Source of the DNA: Sipunculus nudus
Taxonomy: Eukaryota; Annelida; Sipuncula; Golfingiida; Sipunculidae
NCBI GenBank assembly: GCA_026874595.1
Contig: CM049306.1
Coordinates: forward strand, 56,725,519 to 56,789,518
Length of the DNA: 64,000 nt
Direction of reading: 5' to 3'
Shown: positions 49,009 to 61,182 of the stretch, in pieces
Layout of the letters: each line of letters begins with the position of its first letter
How positions within the stretch are numbered: the first letter of the stretch is position 1
Translations under genes and position numbers: made by a program
The notes under the pieces: generated by a model
Told to the model about the DNA's origin: nothing
Seen by the model: the letters and a program-made list of their open reading frames with translations, nothing else
The model's database searches: none

Positions 49009-52000
49009 TAAATGCTGTTTCCACATTGCCACATGGCTTTCAATTAGAGCAGCCCAGACGGCAGGGTAGCGTTAATTTTCAAGGCCCTTGTCTCGTGTCA
49101 ACAAGTACGCTCTGCCTCTTCGTTTAAGAAGAGAAACTTCAAATGTCTGTCAATCAAGATACCTGGATCTATCGGCGTTCCTGTGGTGTCACGTGTAGTG
49201 GTCCGACCAACAGGTGATCAATACACAGGTAAGATCATCTTCATCAGCCCCCTATCGCAACTAATCAGGTGTTGCGATTTGAAACTACCCTCGCCTCAGA
49301 ATACCGGGGGTAATCAGTTTCATATTACGGTACCCAGGGGGTAACTTGAAGTCGATTCCATCCTTCCCTACGAATTCAGACTTCATCCTCAAACAGATTT
49401 TTATGGTTATTTTGACTCGCAATATATTTATTCTGTATTCCTTAAATTAGGTGGAATATCCGTGTGTCTTGTTGTATGCAAGGCGCCACGCGCTTAGGTG
49501 AAATGTATGGGTCAATATCGATTTAAATGATATTTATAATCAGAATTATAATTTATATATTTTTTATTTATCCGATTTTGTTTTGTTCTTGTTTAAAAAT
49601 AATGTATCTTTCACGTTTTTCGTTAAATAATAAAAATCGTGTATTAAAAGCATAAGGATTTATCATAAAGAATAAACTAGCGAACGGATTATTTATAGAC
49701 AGTAAGAAGGACCCCATAAGTCAGGTCAGGTCACCCCCTAGGTTAATCTGAAATATATTTCAGATTTCCGGGGGTTAATCTGAAATGGGGTAGTTTAAAG
49801 TCTTTACACCGGTTCAAGATGCCTGCAGCTCAAAGCGAGGTCAAATGAATCTCGTTCTAAGACGAGGCGTTATTTAAATCGTGGTTTAACATTACACAGG
49901 ATGTATCGCAATCCCGCAGTTTACCGACTGAGTTAACGAGCTAAAGGGGCATAGTGTAACAGGATGCTTGTAAATATTTAATGTGACTTGAAAACTTCTT
50001 TTTTAATGATTAATCACCCCGTCCTACCTTGGCCCATGGCGTTTTGGCGTCGCTACATGGGTTTAAGTTTCACGATAGGAAGAACTTTTTATGATTGTGG
50101 TTGCATGAATTGTAATGTCTTTGTGGCTGATTTAGCAGTGATTACAGCTCTGTTAAAAGTAATACCATTATTGATGGTAAATTAATTTATCATGGATCGC
50201 AAACATGTCTTTAGTAACAAAAATTCAATTCCTTTTAATAAATACCATATTTAAAAGAACCTTATGATCAGTTTTAATATGTAGTATTTAAATGGAATTT
50301 AACTTAATTTTATTATTTATTGACAAACTTCGTTCGAGCCACTTAGTTGTCTTTTTTCAAATAATACTTGTTATTACACTAGAAATGAATTTAAGTCTAA
50401 AGATTATGATTAATATACATGTACTATCTATTGTGAAAATGAATTATCACTTTACAATGCTTTAAGGTAGCAAATGTTCCAATATGTAAAGTTCTATGGA
50501 AAAAGTCTTTTTCCTTCAACGTATCCCATTCCTCTACTTTGTGAATGGAGATATAGGTCAGGCTGAAAGGTGTGGTTTACAATAAATTTGGACAGGCCAA
50601 GCGATAAATATAGACAATCAATTTGAATAAAATGGATCAAAATCACAATTATCCTATTTCTCAAATCATGCACGGCAGACCTTCCAAAAACCGGATTTAA
50701 TACGTTGAGTGCCATTAGACCTTTACTGTAATCTTGTAAAGACTTGCTCCAACATCAATACCATTTAAATCCTAGGTATCGAACTAATTCACATAACGTA
50801 ACACGTTCTGGAAATGTAGCGTTTAAATACGTATTAATACACAAATACAAGTTTGGGTTTGTACTAGGGTTTGATATCATAACTGATTGAAAAATGTCAA
50901 TAGTTTTCAATCCCAAAGTAAAATAAGTGTTAGAGGAATTATTCATTAGTACATTTCCATTTATTCCCCATCTCCTTAGCATTACTTGATATTATTTTTG
51001 CAATTATATGTCACTGAGGTTTGTGCTTAAACTTTCATTCAGATGGTTGACTGATAAAGGTCCTCCGGGCCATTGACTATGCTCGTTTAACCGAGACAGC
51101 TGAGGAAAAGGTTCAGGCTAACTCCCAACATCTTTTCATACTGGAAAATGGCAGACATTTATGGTCACTGCAAGATAAATGTATACCATTTTACCCTATG
51201 TAATGGACATGGTCCCCACAGCAACAGCTAAGGTACCTTTATAGAGATCCCTGTTGGAAAATTGTAATGGTTTATAAAGAAAATGTTAATGCTACAGGGC
51301 GCTTTAGTATCTCAAAGCGTCAATCTAAGATGGAACTTCACAGTGAGAAGTCAAGAGACTGCTATTCTGGGATCTATAACGGTACCAGGGCGATTTATAT
51401 ATAATAATTCTCAGAAGTTTTTATTATTTTTATGGATATACTTAAAATATATAATGGATAAATCCCTCCATATATATATATTCATATTTTATTGTATTTA
51501 ATATTGACCTGAAAATGCGGTCTTAGCTTGGTATTTTCTGGGTTTACCATATCTCATCTGGTTTAATTTACTAAACCTCTTATATACTAAAAAAAATCCA
51601 ATTTCTGTTGAATAAGACTGAATCGGTGTGAATCCGAACGGCAACAATGATTCAGCTTCTTGATGACTCGGATATTTGCGAGGGGCTGAGAATGATCCAA
51701 AAGTTATGATCTGTTGTCAGGAAATTTGAGAGGAGAATCTCTGCATGAAGTTCATTAGAAATGTAACGTGCAAAAATATGAATTATCTTACGCTATAGGT
51801 TTATTTGAGATGCATGCAGATGTTTCCTGGCGAAATGAGTCCAGTATACAGACTCGGTGTAAAAATACAACCCACGTGTGCCAATTTACTATTCAAAGAC
51901 CGCGTAATGAAAGTTATGCTTTCTCGCAAAAAAAGAGATATTTACTATTATATTTCTATAAGAGAAAAGTATATTTATTTCAAGCAAAGCTGCTGTAATT

Positions 52001-55000
52001 AGTAAAATAATTGGCACCTTTAACCACCAGGCTTCGTACTACCTCTTTAATGTGACTTACCGAGATATCAGCTCCGTGAATGACACCCATCCATGGCGGC
52101 CACACCTCATTAGAGGCTCGATATGAAAGGTAATAGAAATAAGTCCGAGCACCTCCGGATGTGTAAATGTCTGCAGTAGATTTTGTGGGACACGTAAAGC
52201 TCCTGTCCCCGCAAACTTTGTCCAATGCATCCCTATTCCCTGCCATATCGCTCTTATTCTGAGGGCTATATAGAGAAATGACTTGCTGTTTAGTGGCGTT
52301 ATATAAGTCGTGGCAGATAACATCCACGCCATCCAAATACTGCTTGTACGTAAGAAGACTTTCAGTATCTTTACTCAATCCTTTCACTGAAAACAGAATC
52401 CAGAAGGTCCCTTCGTCCTTATTGCTGCCTAATATCGTGTCTTTCTTAGCGAATTTTCCTGCTTTTAATAAATTATACGGCGTATCTGTTAAATACTCTC
52501 CATCAACATTTGGTACCCATGGAAACACTATGAAATTTGTATCTACCCATTCATTGTTTAATATCGTCGTATCGTTCAGGCGTCTAAGGCACTGTAATAC
52601 TTTGCTATCGTCGGGACAGCCGACATTTTGGAAAAATAATTTGGAGCGTTCTCTGGCTTGGTCATGTGACATGAAGAGAACGTGGGCGTCAGGAGCTCCA
52701 CTCTGATACACGCCACGCGCAAACAGATCTTTAGAGAGGTCCGAAAGCTGGTGAAGGCCGATACTCGCAGCCCCCGCACTCTCACCGAACAATGTCACTA
52801 AATTTGGATCTCCCCCAAACGCTTCAATGTTGTCTTTCACCCACTTCAGTGCCATTACTTGGTCTTTCATGCCGAAGTTACCTGAAAAGATTCAAAGGAC
52901 CATGCAGTATTTTTAACATAGTTACACTTCAACACAAAGTCATTTTAAATGCCCCTCTGGCTCTGGCATTGATGTAATACTTAGGAAACATTAAAGTTGA
53001 GAGGACTATTTCTAATTTTGCAGTTAATCAAAACACTTGTTAAGCCAAGCATCGGTACTTGGGCAGCTTTTACCATATTATAAATAAATGTACCGTAGTG
53101 CATGTCTTCCGGGAGCCTGTAACAAAACTCGTTCTAAAACTTACAACCAACACAAATATGCGCTATTAATAGTCCGTTCCAGTATTCCTGTCCACATAGC
53201 TTTTCACGATATTTTATAAAATTGGTCGTTAACGATTTTAAGTAAGCACGTATACAAAGCTTGGCGATTTGTAATAAGTTTGTCACAAGTGTCTCCTGAA
53301 AGTAATCAATTTTGTTTACTTTGTGACTGAACAGCTGTCACGTGAATGTCACGTGATGCCATCTGTGAAAAGTCATTTATATCCATTTAATCTAGCTCCA
53401 GGTCGTTACTTTGAATCGTTGGCAAAATATGAGGCTGTGTTTTTTCATATTTCGATTTAAATTCTTTATTATGGCATTCGTACAAATTACATTAAATACT
53501 ACTAACGTAACAGTTAGTTCATTCAACATGCTTTTCTGTTTGAAGGAGTAAGCTTCCGTAGTCATAAGACAAAATCCCGAACACCCATGTGGACATTGGT
53601 ACTGGAACGAAGGACAATCAACCGTCGTTTAAAAATTTATAGATTTTTCTAAATGATTTACATCTATATGTTTTCATTCTTATAGCCTCCTCTGAAAGGG
53701 GGTGTGCGTTCTTTCCCGTAGGTGTGTTCGTATGTGTGTGTGTTTGTATATATTTGTTAACAAAATAACTCATGCAATCAAGAACGGAATCTTAAGACAT
53801 TTCCAGGTCATTTGGGGAACGGGCCAATGAAGAATCCATTAGATTTTGGTGTGAATCTGGCACATGATCCGGATTCAGAAACGTCATCAAGGAATTTTTA
53901 CAATGTAGAGTCACTCATGCACGAATGAACCTGGTGAATGGTGCAGGCTTGCATTCAGTAGAATTCATACTAGTTTATTTCATGCAATCTTGTCTAACTT
54001 AATGTAAATATGAAAAACATTTTAATTGCAACCTTTACCCTCACCTTTAATTCGGCCGTCACCCGTACTAAGGTATCCAAAGGACCCGACGCGGTAGTTC
54101 AAGGACACCACTATTACGTCAGTGTAGGCGGCCAAGGCTGTCCCGTTGTACGTCCACAGGGAGTTAGCACCACTGTAGTAACCACCGCCGTAGATCCACA
54201 CCTGGGTATAAAGATGGCATGCCCTTGGTTTAAGGCCAAAAAAAAGTATGGTTCTCAAGCACCGCCCGTGTCAATTTTAACCCCTTGCATGAAATATTTT
54301 GATTTTGATTTTCATCTTTCAAGAAGATAATACAATTTCGGTAAGTTTTGTTATGTAGTATTTTTACCTGCACATGAATTGTGTTATTATCATGCTTTTC
54401 CCCGATCATATGACATTTTTAACGAAACATACAGAAAAAAGGTAAAAAAATAATTATAATAATAATCGCCCGCACTGATTTCTGAATAACAAGTGCCTGA
54501 GAACCATACTTTTTTTAGGTAATAACACATTTTGAGCAAAGATATGAATATCATACATGAGTTAATGAAGTCTGTATATTCATAAATTCAAAAACTAACA
54601 CGAATTAACCACACCCATGTTAACATTAAATATGGTCATCTGTATCATTACAAAACGTGACAGATTCGACAGACATATATGACAGATTTTCCCGCTGTAG
54701 CAAGGACATCAGTTGTCACCCTGGACCAGCCATCTCTGGTTTTGATTCATAGAGTGCGTTTTGTCGAGGTGTTTGGTTGATCCTGAATAGAAGCTGGTTA
54801 CTAGCTTGCGCTTAAACGCTACTTATTCTTAAACAAAATGGCGTGTTTTGAATGACGAAATCCGTGTCAACATTTTTAGCAATTGTTTAAAATATGCGGG
54901 TGTTTTTAGAAGAAAAAAAGTCGTTAAACAGCTTTAAGACATGCAAAAAATTGCCATCTGAATTTCCCTGTTAAGTCTGTTGAGATTTTGTGGGGATTTT

Positions 55001-55088
55001 ATTAGCAGCCCTGTTACACTTATGCTCGATTCAGGGCCAGACCCCAGACGAAGAAGCCCTGGAACCTGGATTTTGTATAGGGACCTTA

Positions 55089-55141
<53 letters not shown>

Positions 55142-57614
55142 CAAATAGATCTTTTTGTGAAATGGTGTGATGCAATTTTCTTACTTTAAAAGTATCAAAA
55201 ACATAGGAACTCATTTTAGATTTAAGAAAGAAGAAGAGTGCCCTTATACATGTTACAATAAAAGGAGAAGTGGTGGAACGAGTTGAGAAGTATAAATATT
55301 CAGGTTTAGTAATTGACAGACAGCTTAGCTGGGGGAGCATGTGAATATGATAACCACAAAAGTAAATACTCGTTTCTTTTTTTCTATGTTAATTAAGATC
55401 TTTTGAGGTCGAATCCGATTTGCTATATTTGTTTTATTGTTCTATTATTCACAGTGATATCAACATCGGTATTGTTTGCTGAGATGGTAACTAGACAAAA
55501 CAGAATACGAATAAACTAGACAAGTTAATAAAAAGGATGGGAGCGTTAGTTGGCAGGATACTGGATGACATCACAACATTGTATCAAACCAAGCTGAGGC
55601 AAAATTTTACTGTATTATGGCAGAAAATACACATCTACTGCGGCGTTGCATTGATGAACTAAGGATCGAGAGAAAGGACGTCCTCGCACATCACATATAC
55701 AAGTTCACAACGATATAAAAAATACCTTTTTACCATGTGCAATGACTTTATAGAATTTACTCGCTAGATTTCATTTCCCTTTTTTGCGTTAATTAGATCT
55801 TTATATGCAGCAGTCCGTCTGTTTTTATGTTTTATGTTTATTGTTTATGTGTTTGCCCGTGCATGATAGGAATTTTATTTATTTAGTTATTTCATATAAT
55901 TAATGCGTGCATATTGTATCCAGTCATGTTTTGTGCTGTTTTATAGTGTTCTACGGTGAATTTGGGTATATTTTAGGTTAGCTTATTATAGTAAGAAATA
56001 TTTTTTTGTTTAGTATTTTTGCGGACACTATGTATTTCCCAGCTTTGGATTAATAAAATATATCTTATCTTATTATATACCCACTCGCAGGGATCGTAAT
56101 ACTTTGTAATGTTCATCATTCTAATAGAAAGGCATTGATACAGAACTGTCTTTCCGCTTAAGATGCCTTCTAATACATATCAAAAGTTAAGTCACCCTTC
56201 GCTCAATGTAAACTGATTCTGCTATTTTTCATCAGCCTACATGCAAACTTGCATCCAAAAAGAACTGAATGTTTTCAATAGTAACACTGTCATATCAAAA
56301 AGCGCGATTGTACAGTGAAAAAAAACCCAGGAAAATATTGGAGATGAGAGCCTAAATGCCGGAAAGTGTAAGAAATAAAAGAAAATTTGAGTGGAAATAT
56401 AAGCAGTCAGTTGAAGACCGTTTTTGTAGCATATATGTCACTACTTATCAGCAACTAATTCAGGTAACATCTAGGTGTTCACCTTTCGAACGGATTGCTA
56501 GGCCTACAAAATAAAAAAAAATGCCTTTCCGTGCACGAGTTTGTCTGTCTGACACAGAAGGAAAATCCCCTGATCTCATAATTATGTACATACCATAACT
56601 GTCCTACCCTTCTTCCGTGGCTTCGGGGACCAGATATTAAGGTACAGGCAATCCTCATTCAGTGGATTCTGTGCATTCCACATTTCCATCCCGATAAAAC
56701 CCTTGTATGTTTGGTCAAGATATTGTACGCATGCGTACTTGATATCTGTCGCTTTATAGCTACCTGAAAATGGCGAAAAATACCGACAATCAAATAACGA
56801 CATGCACTTGCTTAGGTGAAAATACTTGACCATAGTGGATAGATCATTTGCTGCTAAACAAAACTTAATGTAAATTGTATATTTCTAAAGAGGAAGTTTC
56901 GATAGAATCTATTTCTGCAAATCTTTCAGACCCGACTTCTCATGGGAATATGGTTTTGCACAATCCTAGCTTTTGAAGCAGATAAAAAAAAAACACCTTT
57001 TAGGTCAGAGATGCCCATTGTAACGGTGTGACAAAGCTTGGTACTTTTTAATAGTTTAATGTGTGTCATTACTGTATAATTGATTGCCGACTTAGAAAAT
57101 AAATCAAACTGAGTGCAGCCTGTCACATGAACTTCGCTGACGAATACGGTAGGTATTCCGAGCAGAAGCATTATTGAACTTTCCAAAGTAGCAGAAGTTA
57201 AACTACAAGGGTAATTTCTGGTCCACCCTATAGAAGTAGCCCCAGTATTTTATTTATTTTACTCCTTGTATTTTGTTTTTGTCATAATAGGCTAAATACT
57301 CCCTTTATGAGGAAAATATTCATTTGACGGTCACCTTGTATTGTCAGAAAGAAAGAGAGACAATGATAATATAAAAAGGACCAAATGACACTGTATATGG
57401 AATGGAGAAGGTATATGACGTTGCATACCATTTGGGAATTTACCAGGCGGTTCAGGATCTGCATACCGTAGATCTCCAACTGGAGGCTTGGCGAAGGGGA
57501 TTCCCAGATACTCCTCCACAGCGCCCCCTTGTGGCGCCTGAACCACGTGTCCATGTATGGAACCTAATGACGTCACAACACTGGCCCCGCCGTCAGGTTC
57601 TCTTCGTTGTAATA
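45938..57614 (-). CDS. Acetylcholinesterase-like cholinesterase, 6 coding exons, 5' exon missing
   Basis: Exons: 57614-57444, 56763-56594, 54201-54045, 52881-52061, 48389-48286, 46103-45938; 1589 nt, about 528 aa without the signal peptide. It would hydrolyse choline esters, probably acetylcholine, as a secreted enzyme. Catalytic Ser is in GESAGAAS, Glu in SNKDEGTF and His in [10 protein letters not shown]. The oxyanion hole is YGGGYYSG and the choline-site Trp is in GMEMWN. Peripheral-site residues match vertebrate AChE: Y and D in [10 protein letters not shown] in NNEWVD, Y in GYYSG. Differences: human F295 in the acyl pocket is Ile here (FIVFPWVP), and Y337/F338/Y341 become F/W/F. The conserved Cys is present in CQFWNRL, but only about eight residues follow. 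There is no GPI-type hydrophobic tail and no tryptophan-rich T peptide. A paralogous cholinesterase or carboxylesterase remains possible. Confidence 0.88.
46325..46503. mobile_element. Small MITE of the GGGGCGGATCCAGG family (reversed)
   Basis: Poly-G tract with GTCCAGGC at the left and AATCCTGGATCCGCCCCTG at the right, the complement of the 41115 end. Confidence 0.55.
46655..46822. mobile_element. Short MITE with inverted termini
   Basis: CCCGTTTTCCATGATCG near 46662 is mirrored by CGATCATGGAAAAGGGG near 46800-46816. The interior is rich in CGCG. Confidence 0.55.
47300..48195 (-). repeat. AGCTCAGCTGACT-family repeat, reversed copy
   Basis: Reads in reverse; ends at TCAGTCAGCTGAGCTGAAAA (48171-48190) with the GTCCGTCC-type leader complement at about 48128-48142. 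Fills most of the intron between the last two cholinesterase exons. Confidence 0.55.
48286..48389 (-). CDS. Cholinesterase exon
   Basis: Acceptor GTTGTTTTCAG, donor GTAAGT. Encodes [17 protein letters not shown] and [12 protein letters not shown], as in AChE FVFGLPLDP...YWANFAKTG. Confidence 0.92.
48760..48926. mobile_element. Palindromic Tc1/mariner (pogo-like) MITE, 167 bp
   Basis: CAGTGAAACCTCGTTGTGTC at the left and GATACAACGAGGTTTCACTG at the right, a near-perfect TIR of about 26 bp. TA dinucleotides flank both ends (48758-48759, 48927-48928), the TA target duplication of this superfamily. Confidence 0.78.
48927..49003. repeat. (TA)n microsatellite
   Basis: About 75 bp of TA with one CATA interruption, abutting the MITE. 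Confidence 0.95.
50494..50982 (-). pseudogene. Unidentified broken open frame
   Basis: Two open minus-strand segments (50982-50755 and 50715-50494) join in one frame across a single stop, giving about 160 residues ([20 protein letters not shown] ... FERV-type [13 protein letters not shown] ... [17 protein letters not shown]). The composition looks protein-like, but I do not recognise a family. It lies in a cholinesterase intron and could be a decayed mobile-element gene. Confidence 0.3.
52061..52881 (-). CDS. Cholinesterase large exon with catalytic Ser, Glu and His
   Basis: Acceptor AATCTTTTCAG, donor GTAAGT, 821 nt. Encodes [31 protein letters not shown] and [10 protein letters not shown]. 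Paired cysteines in NVGCPDD...LQCLRRL and DKVCGD...TCPTK are visible. Confidence 0.94.
52882..54044. other. Cholinesterase intron, no further feature seen
   Basis: AT-rich, with no repeat family or open frame that I recognise. Confidence 0.6.
54045..54201 (-). CDS. Cholinesterase exon with oxyanion hole
   Basis: Acceptor TTTATACCCAG, donor GTGAGG. Encodes [20 protein letters not shown] and [16 protein letters not shown]. Confidence 0.92.
54246..54514. mobile_element. MITE with GGTTCTC...GAGAACC termini
   Basis: Left TATGGTTCTCAAGCACCGCC, right CAAGTGCCTGAGAACCATA. It sits 45 bp upstream (minus-strand sense) of the oxyanion-hole exon and supplies the sequence next to its polypyrimidine tract. 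Same family as 44180-44962. Confidence 0.6.
55087..55138. repeat. (TA)n microsatellite
   Basis: About 45 bp TA run. Confidence 0.95.
55170..56075 (+). mobile_element. Decayed CR1/L2-like non-LTR retrotransposon 3' part
   Basis: Pieces of reverse transcriptase readable across frameshifts: [34 protein letters not shown] (55255-55335) and [18 protein letters not shown] plus LYQTKLRQ (55515-55605). It ends in TTAATAAAATATATCTTATC at 56048-56070, an L2/CR1-type repetitive tail. It is in a cholinesterase intron, opposite strand to the gene. Confidence 0.65.
56594..56763 (-). CDS. Cholinesterase exon with choline-site Trp
   Basis: Acceptor CGCCATTTTCAG, donor GTATGT. Encodes [20 protein letters not shown] and [20 protein letters not shown]. 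Confidence 0.92.
57444..57614 (-). CDS. Cholinesterase exon (first found)
   Basis: Acceptor TTCTATATTTAG after a good pyrimidine tract; donor GTAAAT. Encodes [20 protein letters not shown] and [20 protein letters not shown], the N-terminal carboxylesterase signature. It starts in phase 1, so a signal-peptide exon must lie upstream; I could not find it. Confidence 0.9.
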
Positions 57615-59900
57615 CTAAATATAGAAACAAAAATCAATACCATTAAAGTTGTTTGTCCTATAATCGATCAACCCTAGTTTCACCCTACTTATAGGGATCT
57701 CTTGTCAGGTTTGATTTTCAGGTTGTCGTAAAAGACACAAAGATTTCGTAAACCGCAAATTGACTGTCAGTGTCAATCACAATAGATTGAGATATGCTAT
57801 AGGCTTACTCTGACGAAGCGACCCACGGTCATGGAGCTCCGCTGAAGGGCAAAGCCTGTAACACCCTCAGCAAATATCAGCCTTTGCTAATAACATGAGG
57901 AGTTCAGACAATATTACTTAAAAAAAGTTTTTTTTGTACATAAATTTTATTTGATTTGAAATTTAATATATAGCTCGGCGACGCATATACGTATATGTGT
58001 GGATAAGAAATACACTAAGTAAGATATACCGTATAGCTGACTTTGAACAACTTTGAGGACAGGCCTAAGCATTAAATATAACGGTAATTAAAACGTAACA
58101 TTATGTATTCATAGAACAGCTTGCAAATGGAACAGCATAACAACATGTAACTTAAGTAATATGCCGGCAAGGAACATTTGCTCGATAATTATTGTAACAG
58201 AATAGTCTGTGTTTTAATTTGTACATATTATAAATTATAATAAAATTATTATAAATATTGTATATTATAAATATTTTTTGGGGATATGTCGAAGCGTCAT
58301 CCAGCGGACTTTGACATCATCGGTCCCATAACCTAGTGTTTACCGCCCGTCCGGTAAATGGCCCACAATATTTTATACTACATTCCGCGTTCTGATGCCG
58401 CAATCCGCATGTAAACACAGCTTAAACGGGTATATTCCGATATATGTCCCCTTTTAACTAAAGACAATCCAAGTTACCTTTTATAAAAAATATACCAGAA
58501 AATGTTGAACCCATCGCACACCAGCTGTTCGTTTTGTTTATATACATGTGTTTATAACATGTGGGGCCCAATAAAATAATCCAAACACATTCAACAAGGA
58601 CATTTTGAGGCAAGTCAGAGTTTGCAAGATTCGTTTGGTAGCTAGCAACCTTTCAACTTCAGCACATTTGCAAAGAAACTACTTTACATGAGTTTCCGTT
58701 TGTCAACATTTTTAAATGTGTTTGTGTAAACTAACAGCTTGTCTATAAAAAAATTATCGCAGAGGCGTTATAAGAAGTTTTCTTAACAGGAATTTCCTAG
58801 AGTTCAGTAATACGTACGCACAGTAAACAAGAAATCACATAAATTCTAGCGAAAAGGTATGTGAATAGCCGGCTTTAAGGCATTCAACCACAAAAAAACT
58901 TGAGATGCCTCGCTAATTGGGAGTACGTAGCATCCGTAACATGATTGTATATAGGGAATGGTGATTCCAAAATAAACCAATTTACTAGTATCTTGACAAT
59001 TTCTTCGTTTCTAAATGAATTTACCGGCAAGTAAAAATCTGCTCGGCTACACATCTGACCCTGACATATAAAGGATGCATCAGATAGCAATTAGGACATT
59101 ATATTAATAGTTTCGGGCACCTGTTGTTGTTTACACCTCTGTTACACCTGCTTCGTGTTTGCTTTATTTATATACCTCTGTTACTGATTTATCTATTTTA
59201 GCAAACACGATCCCGACCTCAGGCAACAGTGTTTGCTCATAGAATATCAATGCAGACATTTATTTTTGCAATACCACTTAAAACTTGTGTCTGTGGAAAT
59301 CACTAAAGCACAAAAGCGTTGCTTAGTCGATGGTCTATGGACGTGGGGGCCCTTGGGCAATCTGGCGAATTGTTTTGAGGTTTGATTAAGCATTACCGGC
59401 AATATTACTATCTCTGAGTGCGACATTGATTTTACAATTGGCTTGGTTTGTTATGGCGGTCCAGAGAACAGTTTTGATCAATCATGTGATGTCCCCCTTT
59501 TATGTATGAATTGCCGCATGATCAATCATTTTCTTGTCAAATATATCAGCTTCCAAACCCCCACTTGTGTTCTCCTTTGCATTCGCCGCATTACGAAAAG
59601 CCAAACGAGCACACCGCGTGGTTTTCTTGACCTACACCCCCACGCTTAGCCCTGTAAAACAGCGGTCCTGTTAACCTATGGTTAGATCTGGCACAATCAA
59701 AGTGTCTAAATGCCTAGGCCGTACAAGCTCTTAATGTTTAGTCAAATCGCACCACACTGCATGCGAGAATCGGACCAACAATACTCTTGTGTGCTGGTTA
59801 GGGTTTGTTGGCGTCAAAACCTGCCGGTCACAATGCACTGAGGCTCCTTTAAAGTAAAGAAACATTCTCTAGTTGTATAAAAATCAGCTGTACCCATCAC
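57615..59900. other. Upstream flank of the cholinesterase gene, no gene recognised
   Basis: The missing signal-peptide exon should be here or beyond. No convincing ATG plus hydrophobic stretch with a phase-1 donor was seen. A diverged copy of the 32269 MITE interior is at 58430-58880. Confidence 0.5.
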
Positions 59901-59913
59901 GTGCCGGTTTTTT

Positions 59914-60047
59914 GCTTGCCGGAATCAAAGATTTCGGCAAGCATATTGCTCAGTTGCGTATGTCTGTTTGTCTGTTTGTTGCTTGCCGGAATCAAAGATT
60001 TCGGCAAGCATATTGCTCAGATGCGTATGTCTGTTTGTCTGTTTGTT
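59914..60047. repeat. 67-bp tandem duplication, each copy with a 13-bp-stem hairpin
   Basis: GCTTGCCGGAATC and GATTTCGGCAAGC flank an AAA loop at 59914-59942 and again at 59981-60009; both are followed by ATATTGCTCAG and a TCTGTTTG run. Confidence 0.85.
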
Positions 60048-61182
60048 TGTCTGCACTCTCCTGGCCACAATTTTGCCACAATCACCTTGAAACTTACAGG
60101 GATGATAAAAAACATAATTTCTAGGTGCCCTATTGTTTTTGGTTAAAATAGGTCAAAGGTCAAGGTCAAGGTCACGACAGGTATGGTTAACGGTTTTTGC
60201 ACTATAACTTCGCCACAAATAGGCTTATCCACTTCTGCAATAGCTCATTTTTTTCGTCATCACCTGGCCTTTCTTTTGACATGTAGCTTACTTAAATTTG
60301 CTGTTACCATGGTTACGCAATTTTGGGGAGAAATCATGGAATTTCCTGATATTTTTCAAATTTGCAGCAATCGTACTGATTCTGAGATATTTTATGTAAC
60401 ACAAGAATATCTCGAAATTGTTTTTTCAGATTTTGGAAATGGCCGCCAGGGGGTGTTGCAGATGAAAAAACATGAAAATTTGTTTCGGTGCTATACCTCC
60501 AGAACTATTAAACATTGGGCCATTTCCATCACAGCACCTTCAACTGGGGTCCATGGGCTTATTTTTGCGCATAGGTGCCAAAGTGCGCTATTGCCAGATT
60601 TCTCTATTTTTGGGGTAAAACTTTTGAATTTTGAAAATATGCAGTTTTCAGCTTCTAACTCTGTCAGTTTTTATGCTGGAGAGGTCAATTTTTTTGCATC
60701 TTGTAGCCCTTGGTGAGCTCTCGGTGATCCAATCAAAAATCTTGCAAAATCTCGCACCGTTTCTCGTCAAACGAGAGTCTTCGAGATTTCATTAAATATG
60801 ACCTACAGGTTGCATTTTTTTAACAATGGCTTTGAAATTGATATATTTTGTGTTATTTATAAATATCTCGAAATCAGTTTTTCATTTTTTGGAAATAGCC
60901 ACCAGGGGGCGTGGTACCTGAAACACTGTAACATATCATTTTTCTGCAATATCTAAAATAATTTTAAACATGGCACAATTTTTATCGTTGTATCTTAAAC
61001 TAGGAACATTGGCTTATTCCTCCGCACATGTAGCTTTGTGCTGCCGTTACCATGGTTACCAAATTTGTGGGTTAAACTTGACGATCTGAAAATATGCAGT
61101 TTTTGGCTTCTATCTCGGTTAATATTTATGTTTCAAGGGTCTAGTTTTTTGCATAAGGCTGCTTCCCCTTGGTTCTAAGTCA

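Noticed and set aside
56926-57186. Signal-peptide-like [19 protein letters not shown] frame, minus strand
   Set aside because: It lies between two assembled cholinesterase exons, downstream of the N-terminal one, so it cannot be the missing signal exon.
60183-60716. 177-codon plus-strand open frame in the composite repeat
   Set aside because: The second copy of the same sequence (from 63536) has an early TAA, the composition is repeat-like and no domain is visible; treated as chance.
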